In this document: positions 17,801 to 24,658 of the stretch, one piece after another
Numbering within the stretch: the first letter of the stretch is position 1
How the letters are laid out: each line of letters begins with the position of its first letter
DNA from: Streptomyces luomodiensis
Lineage (GTDB): Bacteria > Actinomycetota > Actinomycetes > Streptomycetales > Streptomycetaceae
Direction: 5' to 3'
Length of the DNA stretch: 64,000 nt
NCBI RefSeq assembly: GCF_031679605.1
Contig: NZ_CP117522.1
Location: 4,774,001 to 4,838,000, forward strand
Program-made: the position numbers and the translations under genes
Notes under the pieces: model-generated
Told to the model about the DNA's origin: nothing
The model's input: the letters and a program-made list of their open reading frames with translations, nothing else
Database searches by the model: none

Positions 17801-18175
17801 CCGCAGACCGTCCGCGCCGACCATGGTCCAGCGGCGGTCCAGCGGACCGGTGGGGCCGATGAGCGCGGCGAGCGGCCCGAGGAGGACCGCGCCGAAGAGC
17901 ACGGTCGCGAAGAGCCGTACGCCCAGCACGACCGCGACGGCGAAGGCCGCGCCGCGATAGCCGCCGCCGAAGGAGCCGGCGGCCACGGACGCCTGAAGCG
18001 TCAGCACCACCAGCACCAGCACGGCGAGCGCGTCCCCGGCGCCGCCGACGAGCTGGGCGCTCCACAGCCGTCGCAGGGGCGGATAGCGCAGCAGGGCTCG
18101 TACGGCCCGCTCGCGGGAGTCCGCGGCAAGGGCGCCGGAAGTGGGTGTCACGTCCGTTGGCTGCTCTCGCGTCAT
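14807..18175 (-). CDS. tmk: dTMP kinase fused to MFS-like membrane domain
   Basis: A 1122-aa fusion. Residues 1-505 form an MFS-like membrane region with about 12 hydrophobic segments. Residues about 510-720 are thymidylate kinase: P-loop EGGDGAGKST, TREPGAT, DRYIDSSVAYQGAGRDL. Residues about 710-855 are a Glu/Arg/Ala coiled coil. The tail carries four spaced ETAVLP motifs (about 945-1045), then GQGQ/GYGQ repeats and RRRRRR. It makes dTDP for DNA synthesis and may do so at the membrane. The MFS-tmk fusion is known in Streptomyces; the transport role of the N-terminal domain is unproven. It starts at ATG 18175, downstream of topA in the same direction. Confidence 0.92.
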   Translation of the reverse strand: MTREQPTDVTPTSGALAADSRERAVRALLRYPPLRRLWSAQLVGGAGDALAVLVLVVLTLQASVAAGSFGGGYRGAAFAVAVVLGVRLFATVLFGAVLLGPLAALIGPTGPLDRRWTMVGADGLRLALLLVAPLWIDWTPADAVAWLLITTFVVGVTERFWTVAKDGAAPSLLPAPPAEGAAVRPLPDHLDALRRLSLRTNFLTLPIAAAGLLVVTLVGRLLGTGVEWFHDHQVALGSYVGAGLFAASISILVFLELPGAQTSRTRSPLEGLRRPRTASGTGADKGRTGAVGLLVLACAGVAGAIAAAVGVAPLQAMDLGGGPVGFALLVLVLTGGPALGIRWAPKVLPGLSRRRLLALSVALTGLALLTVGLVHDTTTVVLIALVAGVSAGIAANTGHALLDQESEEARRPRMTEHLQAVVRVGVGLGAVVAPLLAAVIGPHRLGSGDFVFAHGGAAFTLMLVGALLLPVAALVLGRTDDRQGVPLRRDLREALLGGGAAEAPAATGFFIAVEGGDGAGKSTQVEALAEWIRAKGHEVVVTREPGATAIGKRLRSILLDVSSAGISHRAEALLYAADRAEHVDSVVRPALERGAVVISDRYIDSSVAYQGAGRDLAATEIARISRWATNGLVPHLTVLLDISPETARERFTEAPDRLESEPAEFHQRVRAGFLALAAADPARYLVVDAGQLPEAVTSAVRHRLDRMLPLSEAEVKAQEEARKAAEEEARRRAEEEAARKAEEERLEAERQAALAKARAEEEERKRREEEEARRREAERQAEAARQRAEDARRRAEEERKRIEAEDRARAAEEERRRLQAEAEALRRAEAEARRQEEQRKAEEALLRAEQARLAAEAASSGASGADAPTVETELPAPPPQDTGGSRDADGPQDTGGTRGAAGPAAEDPDTTETVQSPRFDPRVGRGGENASGGREAGRPAVGPDADETAVLPPMPPVPPQNGPEADETAVLPSVRPQDRPEEHRGGSDGSDAEETAVLPKPPVEPPTNAADETAVLPPVRDERSADPADRVPPWLFRPDQGQGQAYGGDNERTREMPHYGQGQDQGYGQDQGYGQGQAQGGAEPPRRRRRRPEWAEETPLDDLPSLADELLGPRDDEDGRYR

Positions 18176-18201
18176 CCCGCCAGCCTATCCGGATGACATG
18201 A

Positions 18202-18245
18202 ATCCACGGCCCCCCGGCCGAACAAACGGGCGGTGAGCCGTGGAT
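18202..18245 (-). terminator. Hairpin between topA and tmk
   Basis: ATCCACGGC (18202-18210) pairs with GCCGTGGAT (18237-18245) around a GC-rich loop. It lies after topA and before tmk, so it may separate their transcripts. Confidence 0.5.
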
Positions 18246-18289
18246 GGCGCGGGCCTCACCCCGCCCCGGCCGCGCCGTCCTCTTCGGCG

Positions 18290-18428
18290 TCTCCGCCGCC
18301 TTCCGGCTCGACGTCGGCCGCCTTCCCGCTCGGCGTCCGCCGCCTTCCCGCTCGGCGTCCGCCCGCCTTCCGGCTCGACGTCGGCCGCCTCCCGCTCGGC
18401 GCCCGCCCGCCTTCCTACTCGGCGTTCG
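18290..18428 (-). repeat. 22-23-bp tandem repeat spanning the topA stop
   Basis: Six or seven units of GCCGCCTTCCCGCTCGGCGT type (plus strand). The unit nearest topA reads GCCCGCCTTCCTACTCGGCG and contains the topA stop (CTA on plus, TAG on the gene). Two units in the middle are identical; others alternate GGCGTCC with GACGTCG. Confidence 0.9.
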
Positions 18429-21267
18429 CCGACGACTTCTTGGCCGCCGTCGTCTTCTTGGCGGCGGTCTTCGCGGTCGTCTTCTTGGCGGCCGTCTTCG
18501 TGGCGGTCGTCTTCTTCGCCGCGGTCTTCTTGGCGGCGGTCTTCTTCGCCGCCGTCTTCTTGGCCGCGGTCTTCTTCGCCGCCGCCTTCTTGGCGGTCTT
18601 CTTCGCCGGGCCCTTGGCGCGCTTCTCGGCGAGCAGCTCATAGCCGCGCTCGGGCGTGATGGTCTCCACATCGTCGTCGCGGCGCAGTGTGGCGTTGGTC
18701 TCGCCGTCCGTGACGTACGGGCCGAAGCGGCCGTCCTTCACCACCACGGGCCGCTCGCTGACCGGGTCGGTGCCCAGCTCCTTCAGCGGCGGCTTGGCCG
18801 CGGCCCGGCCACGCTGCTTGGGCTGGGCGTAGATCGCCAGCGCCTGCTCGAGCGTGATGGTGAAGATCTGCTCCTCGCTCTCGAGCGACCGCGAGTCCGT
18901 GCCCTTCTTCAGGTACGGGCCGTAGCGGCCGTTCTGCGCGGTGATCTCGACGCCCTCGGGGTCGGTGCCGACCACGCGCGGCAGCGACATCAGCTTGAGC
19001 GCGTCCGCCAGGGTCACCGTGTCCAGGGACATCGACTTGAGCAGGGACGCGGTGCGCGGCTTGATGGCGTTCTTACCGCTCTTCGGGGTGTCCTCGGGGA
19101 GCACCTCGGTGACGTACGGACCGTAACGGCCGTCCTTGGCGACGATCATGCGGCCGGTCTCGGGGTCGGCGCCCAGCTCGAACTCGCCGCTCGGCTTGGC
19201 GAGCAGCTCCTCCGCGTACTCCACGGTCAGCTCGTCCGGCGGCAGGTCGTCGGGGACGTCGGCACGGCGGCCGGTGCCGCCCTCGACCTCCGCGGGGCGC
19301 TCGACGTACGGGCCGTAGCGGCCGACGCGCAGCACGATGCCGTCGCCCACGGGGAAGGACGAGATCTCCCGGGCGTCGATCGCGCCCAGGTCGGTGACCA
19401 GCTCCTTGAGGCCGCCGAGGTGGTCGCCGTCGCCGTTCCCGGCCTCGGCGGCACCGCCCGGCGTGCCTTCGCCGAAGTAGAAGCGCTTGAGCCACGGCAC
19501 GGCCTCGGCCTCGCCGCGCGCGATGCGGTCGAGGTCGTCCTCCATCTTGGCGGTGAAGTCGTAGTCGACCAGCCGGCCGAAGTGCTTCTCCAGCAGGTTG
19601 ACCACGGCGAAGCTCAGGAAGGAGGGCACGAGCGCGGTGCCCTTCTTGAAGACGTAACCGCGGTCGAGGATGGTGCCCAGGATCGTGGCGTAGGTCGAGG
19701 GGCGGCCGATCTCGCGCTCTTCGAGCTCCTTGACCAGCGACGCCTCGGTGTAGCGGGCCGGGGGCTTGGTCGCGTGGCCGTCGGCGGTGATCTCCTCGGC
19801 GGTGAGCCGGTCGCCCTCGGCGACCTGCGGCAGCCGGCGCTCACGGTCGTCCAGCTCGGCGTTCGGGTCGTCGGCGCCCTCCACATATGCCTTCAGGAAG
19901 CCGTGGAAGGTGATCGTCTTACCGGAGGCGGAGAACTCGGCGTCCCGGCCGTCGCTCGCCTGTCCGCCGATCTTGACGGTGACCGAGTTGCCGATCGCGT
20001 CCTTCATCTGGGAGGCGACGGTCCGCTTCCAGATCAGCTCATAGAGCCGGAACTGGTCGCCCGTGAGGCCGGTCTCGGCCGGGGTGCGGAAACGGTCTCC
20101 CGACGGGCGGATGGCCTCGTGCGCCTCCTGGGCGTTCTTGACCTTGCCCGCGTAGGTGCGCGGCTTGTCGGGCAGGTAGTCGGCGCCGTACAGCTGGGTG
20201 ACCTGCGCACGGGCCGCCGTCACCGCCGTGTCCGACAGGACGGTGGAGTCCGTACGCATATAGGTGATGTAGCCGTTCTCGTACAGCTTCTGCGCGACCT
20301 GCATGGTGGCCTTGGCACCGAAGCCCAGCTTCCGGCTGGCCTCCTGCTGAAGGGTCGTCGTGCGGAACGGCGCGTACGGCGAGCGGCGGTACGGCTTGGA
20401 CTCGACCGAACGCACCGTGAAGGCGGTGTCGGCGAGGGCGGTGGCCAGGGAGCGGGCGCCCGCCTCGTCCAGGTGCAGGACGCTGACGCCGTCCTTGAGC
20501 TGCCCGAGCGAGGTGAAATCGCGCCCCTGGGCGACCCGGATTCCGTCGACGGCCGTAAGGCGGGCACCGAAGGTGCCGGGGTCGCTGACGTCACCGGCCC
20601 GGCCGGTGGCAAAGGTGCCGGTGAGGTCCCAGTACTCGGCGGACCGGAAGGCCCTGCGCTCACGCTCGCGCTCGACGACAAGACGGGTGGCGACCGACTG
20701 CACCCGGCCCGCGGACAGGCCGCGCATGACCTTCTTCCACAGGACCGGCGACACCTCGTAGCCGTAGAGGCGGTCGAGGATGCGGCGGGTCTCCTGGGCG
20801 TCGACCAGGCGCTGGTTCAGCTCGCGCGGATTGGCCACGGCGGCCCGGATGGCGTCCTTGGTGATCTCGTGGAAGACCATGCGGCGGACCGGGACCTTGG
20901 GCTTGAGGACCTCCTGGAGGTGCCAGGCGATGGCCTCGCCCTCGCGGTCCTCATCGGTGGCCAGGAAGAGTTCGTCGGAGTCGGCGAGCAGCTCCTTGAG
21001 CTTCCTGACCTGGCTCTTCTTATCTGCGTTGACCACATAGACGGGCTGGAAGTCGTGCTCGACGTCCACACCGAGGCGCCGGACCTCACCGGTGTACTTG
21101 TCGGGAACCTCGGCCGCACCGTTCGGCAGGTCCCGGATGTGCCCGACGCTGGCCTCGACCACGTATCCCGGGCCGAGGTAGCCCTTGATCGTCTTCGCCT
21201 TGGCAGGCGACTCGACGATGACGAGTCGGCGGCCGCCCTGTGCGGTCTCGCTGGTGGTCGGGGACAA
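18415..21267 (-). CDS. topA: DNA topoisomerase I
   Basis: A 950-aa type IA topoisomerase. The TOPRIM domain has RLVIVESPAKAKTI and the acidic TDEDREGEAIAW; the 5Y-CAP region has ENGYITYMRTDS with the catalytic Tyr in YMRTDS. Several C-terminal repeats carry YGPY motifs (NGRYGPYLKKG, DGRFGPYVTDG). The last 65 residues are a Lys/Ala tail of KKTAAKKTAAKK type, typical of Streptomyces and thought to aid processive relaxation. The start is TTG at 21267, matching the conserved MSPTT..GGRRLVIVES N-terminus; GGAGAG lies about 10 nt upstream. Essential for removing negative supercoils. Confidence 0.96.
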   Translation of the reverse strand: MSPTTSETAQGGRRLVIVESPAKAKTIKGYLGPGYVVEASVGHIRDLPNGAAEVPDKYTGEVRRLGVDVEHDFQPVYVVNADKKSQVRKLKELLADSDELFLATDEDREGEAIAWHLQEVLKPKVPVRRMVFHEITKDAIRAAVANPRELNQRLVDAQETRRILDRLYGYEVSPVLWKKVMRGLSAGRVQSVATRLVVERERERRAFRSAEYWDLTGTFATGRAGDVSDPGTFGARLTAVDGIRVAQGRDFTSLGQLKDGVSVLHLDEAGARSLATALADTAFTVRSVESKPYRRSPYAPFRTTTLQQEASRKLGFGAKATMQVAQKLYENGYITYMRTDSTVLSDTAVTAARAQVTQLYGADYLPDKPRTYAGKVKNAQEAHEAIRPSGDRFRTPAETGLTGDQFRLYELIWKRTVASQMKDAIGNSVTVKIGGQASDGRDAEFSASGKTITFHGFLKAYVEGADDPNAELDDRERRLPQVAEGDRLTAEEITADGHATKPPARYTEASLVKELEEREIGRPSTYATILGTILDRGYVFKKGTALVPSFLSFAVVNLLEKHFGRLVDYDFTAKMEDDLDRIARGEAEAVPWLKRFYFGEGTPGGAAEAGNGDGDHLGGLKELVTDLGAIDAREISSFPVGDGIVLRVGRYGPYVERPAEVEGGTGRRADVPDDLPPDELTVEYAEELLAKPSGEFELGADPETGRMIVAKDGRYGPYVTEVLPEDTPKSGKNAIKPRTASLLKSMSLDTVTLADALKLMSLPRVVGTDPEGVEITAQNGRYGPYLKKGTDSRSLESEEQIFTITLEQALAIYAQPKQRGRAAAKPPLKELGTDPVSERPVVVKDGRFGPYVTDGETNATLRRDDDVETITPERGYELLAEKRAKGPAKKTAKKAAAKKTAAKKTAAKKTAAKKTAAKKTTATKTAAKKTTAKTAAKKTTAAKKSSANAE

Positions 21268-21478
21268 CTTGGCTCTTCTCTCCGGTCGACTCTCGGTGAA
21301 CGGGCAGTGCCGCGCGGGTAACGCTTACACGGCCTCCCTCTACGGTGACGCTGCGGAGTGTGACGGTACATCCCGCCCCCGTGTCAAACGGAAAAAGCCC
21401 GCAACGCCACTCGAACGGTAACCCGACAACCGACCTGTCTGCCGCCCGGACCGGCACAAGGCAGTGCGGAAGGCCCTG

Positions 21479-21676
21479 TCAGGCGTAACCCAGGCACCAG
21501 ATCCCGCCGCCGAGCGCGGCGGCGCCGAAGAGCAGGGAGAGCGTCGCGGAAGCGACGGGATTCACACCGTGTACGACCGGCGCACGCAGCCTCAGGCGCG
21601 CCGCCGCCCACAGCAGCAGCGCGGCGCCGAACAGCACGAATGCCGTTCCGGCGAAGATCGCAGGTCCGCTCTCCAT
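21479..21676 (-). CDS. Small two-helix membrane protein
   Basis: A 65-aa protein. MESGPAIFAGTAFVLFGAALLLWAAA is one hydrophobic helix, and ATLSLLFGAAALGGGIWCL a second. No known domain. It sits between topA and the methyltransferase gene, all on the minus strand. Function unknown. The 295 bp upstream, to 21,971, contain no gene I can support. Confidence 0.65.
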   Translation of the reverse strand: MESGPAIFAGTAFVLFGAALLLWAAARLRLRAPVVHGVNPVASATLSLLFGAAALGGGIWCLGYA

Positions 21677-21971
21677 GACGGGAGCGTGGCACGCGTGGGA
21701 GGCGTGGGCGCGAACCCGGAGTGAACAGCGTGCGACGGCCCGTCCGGCCCCGCTGGCACGCCGCCCCTACGCCCGTCCGGGACGGCCCCCGCGTATCCGC
21801 CGGGCCCGGCCCGTCCGCACCGTTCCGCCCCGTCCCGGGCGGCTCTTCGCACACCTCCGGCGGCAGCTTCCTGCCATATGGGGGCGCGGGGCGCGAGGAT
21901 GTACCACCCGGCGCACGCCCTCACGCGCGCCCCCGGCGTGCTTCATGCCCTGGCACGCACGTTCTGGCGCG

Positions 21972-23543
21972 TTATATGCCGTCCTCGCCGAATATGCCGT
22001 CGTCGCCGACCGGCCGCAGAAAGCCCTGCTCGACCAGGAGCCGGATGGACTGCGGTGTGCGGTCGCGCAGCACCACCGGGTCCTCCCCGAGCAGCTGGGC
22101 GATGGCGTCCAGGATCCGGCCCGCGCTCAGTGTGCCGTCGCACACACCCGCGAAACCCGCCCCGACCGTGTCCACCTTCGTGGCGCGCCGCATCCCCCGG
22201 TGCTGCCTGAGCACCACATGCTCCGGATCCTCGGCTCCGGGCGGGCCCACCTGCTCCTGGACGACCTCGTCCGCCAGCTGGAAGCGGGCGGTCAGCAGCG
22301 CCGCGTCGTCATGCGTCCGCAGGAAGTCCTGCCGGCCAAAGTGGGCCATGACCTCGCTCCCCAGCGGCTGCTCGACCGGATGGGGCCACTCCTCCACGGT
22401 CACCGAGGGCCGGTCGGCGCCGGACTTGCGCAGGGTGATCCAGCCGAAACCGACGGCCTTGGTCCTCCGCGCCTCGAACTCGTCCAGCCAGGCGTCGTAG
22501 CGCGCCGCGTACGTCTCGCGGCCGGCCAGGTGCTCACCCGCGTCGCGCAGCCACAGCTCGGTGTACTGGGTGATGTCCTGCACCTCGCGCTGCACGATCC
22601 AGGCGTCACAGCCGGCCGGGACCCAGGAGGCCAGCCGCTCGCGCCAGTCCTCCCCCTCGATGTGCTGCCAGTTGGCGAGCAGCTGGCACCAGCCGCCGTC
22701 GGCCAGATGCCCGGCGGACCGCTGGACGAGGGTGCGGCACAGATCGTCCCCGGACATCCCGCCCTCCCGGTAGACCAGCTCGCTGCCCTCCGGGGCGCGC
22801 GGGGAGATCACAAAGGGCGGGTTGGAGACGATCAGGTCGTACGTCTCGTCCCGGACCGGCTCGAACAGCGACCCCTCGCGCAGATCGGGCTCCGGCGCCC
22901 CGGACAGGGCGAGGGTCAGCCGGGCGATGGCCAGGGCGCGGGGATTGCGGTCCGTGGCGGTGACGCGGTTGGCGTGACGGCCCGCGTGCAGCGCCTGGAT
23001 ACCGGAGCCGGTGCCCAGGTCGAGGACCCGGTCCACGCGCGCGGGGACGGTGAGACCGGCGAGCGTGGTGGACGCCCCGCCCACCCCGAGGACGAGCCGG
23101 GAGCGGTCCGCACGCCCCCGCGCGCCGCCGATCCCTCCCGCACCGCCGACCGCGCAACCCAGGTCGGAGACGATCCACCAGTCCTGGCCCTCGGGACCGC
23201 CGTACGGCCGCACATCGACGGTCGCGCGCACCTCGTCGCCGTCGCGCACCAGCCAGCCGTCCGCGAGACAGTCCTCGACCGGCAGGGCCGCGGCCGCCCG
23301 CCCGTGGGCCACGGGGTGCTGCAGCAGAAACAGCCGCACCAAGGTCTCCAGCGGGCTCTCGCCCCGGGTGGCGCGCCGCGCCGGGACGGTCTCCCCGCGC
23401 GCCAGGGCCGCATAGGCGGACGGACCGAGCTGATCGAGCAGACCATCGGCGGTGAAGGCGGCGGCAGACAGCGCCTCGCGAAGGCGGGCGGTGCGCTCGG
23501 GGTCGGCGGTGGGGAGGCGGAACGGGAGCTGGTGCGTACTCAC
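21972..23543 (-). CDS. Class I SAM-dependent methyltransferase
   Basis: A 523-aa protein. The N-terminal region (to about 150) is a helical domain seen in actinobacterial homologues. The methyltransferase fold follows with VLDLGTGSGIQALHA (SAM site) and VSNPPFVIS, the NPPF motif of N-methyltransferases acting on amide or exocyclic amine groups, as in HemK/RsmC types. The target may be a ribosomal or RNA component but is not known. The GTG at 23543 (MSTHQLPFRLP) gives the conserved start. The last codons (GACGGCATAT duplicated 15 nt apart) suggest a small terminal duplication. Confidence 0.85.
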   Translation of the reverse strand: MSTHQLPFRLPTADPERTARLREALSAAAFTADGLLDQLGPSAYAALARGETVPARRATRGESPLETLVRLFLLQHPVAHGRAAAALPVEDCLADGWLVRDGDEVRATVDVRPYGGPEGQDWWIVSDLGCAVGGAGGIGGARGRADRSRLVLGVGGASTTLAGLTVPARVDRVLDLGTGSGIQALHAGRHANRVTATDRNPRALAIARLTLALSGAPEPDLREGSLFEPVRDETYDLIVSNPPFVISPRAPEGSELVYREGGMSGDDLCRTLVQRSAGHLADGGWCQLLANWQHIEGEDWRERLASWVPAGCDAWIVQREVQDITQYTELWLRDAGEHLAGRETYAARYDAWLDEFEARRTKAVGFGWITLRKSGADRPSVTVEEWPHPVEQPLGSEVMAHFGRQDFLRTHDDAALLTARFQLADEVVQEQVGPPGAEDPEHVVLRQHRGMRRATKVDTVGAGFAGVCDGTLSAGRILDAIAQLLGEDPVVLRDRTPQSIRLLVEQGFLRPVGDDGIFGEDGI

Positions 23544-23704
23544 GCCCCCATTGTCGGGGCAACCACCGACAGCGGGCGACGGCAGTCGGCATCGGGACGA
23601 CATCGCCAGCGCCGCCCGGGGTGACGGGACGACAAGGGGGGCGTGCGACGGGGGCGTTGGCCCCTGGGAGCGGGCCCTGTACGTGGCCCTTGTGAGTGGC
23701 CCGT

Positions 23705-23856
23705 GGGAAGCGGGATCCCGGGCGGGTCCGCGAGGACCGCGCGGAGCCGCCCAGGACAGCGCGGAGCCGTCCAGGACCGCGCGGAGCCGCCCAGGACCGC
23801 GCAGTGCCCCTTAGGGCTCCGCCGTGCCCCTTAGGACTCCGCGGGACCCTTAGGAC
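23705..23856 (-). repeat. 20-bp tandem repeat spanning the lipoprotein stop
   Basis: On the gene strand seven units of about 20 bp follow: CAGTCCTAAGGGTCCCGCG, GAGTCCTAAGGGGCACGGCG, GAGCCCTAAGGGGCACTGCG, then CGGTCCTGGGCGGCTCCGCG types. The first unit contains the lipoprotein stop TCC TAA, and two more also carry CCTAA. The array fills most of the 306-bp gap to the methyltransferase gene. Confidence 0.9.
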
Positions 23857-24422
23857 TGCGTAGTGGCGCCGGCGCTCGTCTTCGGCTTCTGGCAGCCGGG
23901 CTGCTTGGCCATGGCCGAGCCGACCTTTCCTTCCTGTAGCTTCCGCAGGGCCTGGTCACCCGACTTGCTGAGCTTGTCGAGATCATCGGCGATGTCCTTG
24001 AGCCCCTGGGCGAACTTGGACTTGTCCGAGGTGTCCAGCTTGTCGACGGCCGTCCTCAGCTTCGTGTACGCCACGGAGGTGGCGTTGAGCTCCTTGACCG
24101 CCTGCTTGTGGGTCTCCTCGCCCTTGTCCACGGGCGGAGCGCCCGCGCTGTTCACGGCCTTGGCGAGCGCGCCGTAGGACTCGGAGATCTCCTGGAACGC
24201 CGCGGAGTCGGTCTGCTGAAGCTTCTTGGAGTCCTGCTCGTCGGCGGCACCCTGGATGGCGGTATTGGCGCCCTGAATCTTCTTCAGCTGCGGCTGCACC
24301 TCGTCACAGACCGACTTGGCCCAGTCGTTGACCTTCTTGTCCTCATCGCCGCCCCCGCAGCCGGTCAGCGCCAGTACGAGTGCCGCACCGCCGGACAGTG
24401 CAGCCACAAGCTTCTTGTTCAC
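23850..24422 (-). CDS. Lipoprotein of unknown function
   Basis: A 190-aa exported protein: MNKKLVAALSGGAALVLAL then lipobox LTGCGGG. The mature part is Lys/Asp/Gln-rich and largely helical (VNDWAKSVCDEVQPQLKK, KFAQGLKDIADDLDKLSKSG), with Cys in VCDEV and PGCQ that may pair. GTG 24422 is chosen because GGAAGGG lies about 9 nt upstream and it gives a standard signal peptide. It sits downstream of hppA beyond a terminator. A small secreted helical lipoprotein; no function inferred. Confidence 0.8.
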   Translation of the reverse strand: MNKKLVAALSGGAALVLALTGCGGGDEDKKVNDWAKSVCDEVQPQLKKIQGANTAIQGAADEQDSKKLQQTDSAAFQEISESYGALAKAVNSAGAPPVDKGEETHKQAVKELNATSVAYTKLRTAVDKLDTSDKSKFAQGLKDIADDLDKLSKSGDQALRKLQEGKVGSAMAKQPGCQKPKTSAGATTQS

Positions 24423-24580
24423 CGGATTGGTCCCTTCCATGGCTCTCGGCCCCGGAACATACACGTCCATCCGGCAAGGCCCGCCGAGCAAGCATCCCGT
24501 ACGCCCTCTTTTGGCAGCATTTGCACCGCACTCATTGTGGACATGGCCTCATCGAGCGGACCGGACGCGGGAACAGGGAC

Positions 24581-24618
24581 GCGGGCGGGCGATGTGCCGT
24601 GGCACACCGCCCGCCCGC
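24581..24618 (-). terminator. hppA terminator
   Basis: GCGGGCGGGCGATGTGCC pairs with GGCACACCGCCCGCCCGC around a 2-nt centre with one mismatch. It lies about 40 nt after the hppA stop. Confidence 0.75.
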
Positions 24619-24658
24619 ATGTCGCGGGGGCTTTCCCGGCCCCGTGCCCCTCCCGGGG

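Noticed and set aside
15002..18196. 1064-codon plus-strand frame antisense to tmk
   Set aside because: Composition is Arg/Gly/Leu-rich antisense of the fusion; no similarity to a known family.
18244..21321. 1025-codon plus-strand frame antisense to topA
   Set aside because: Mirror of topA; repetitive LLGG/RR content from the Lys/Ala tail.
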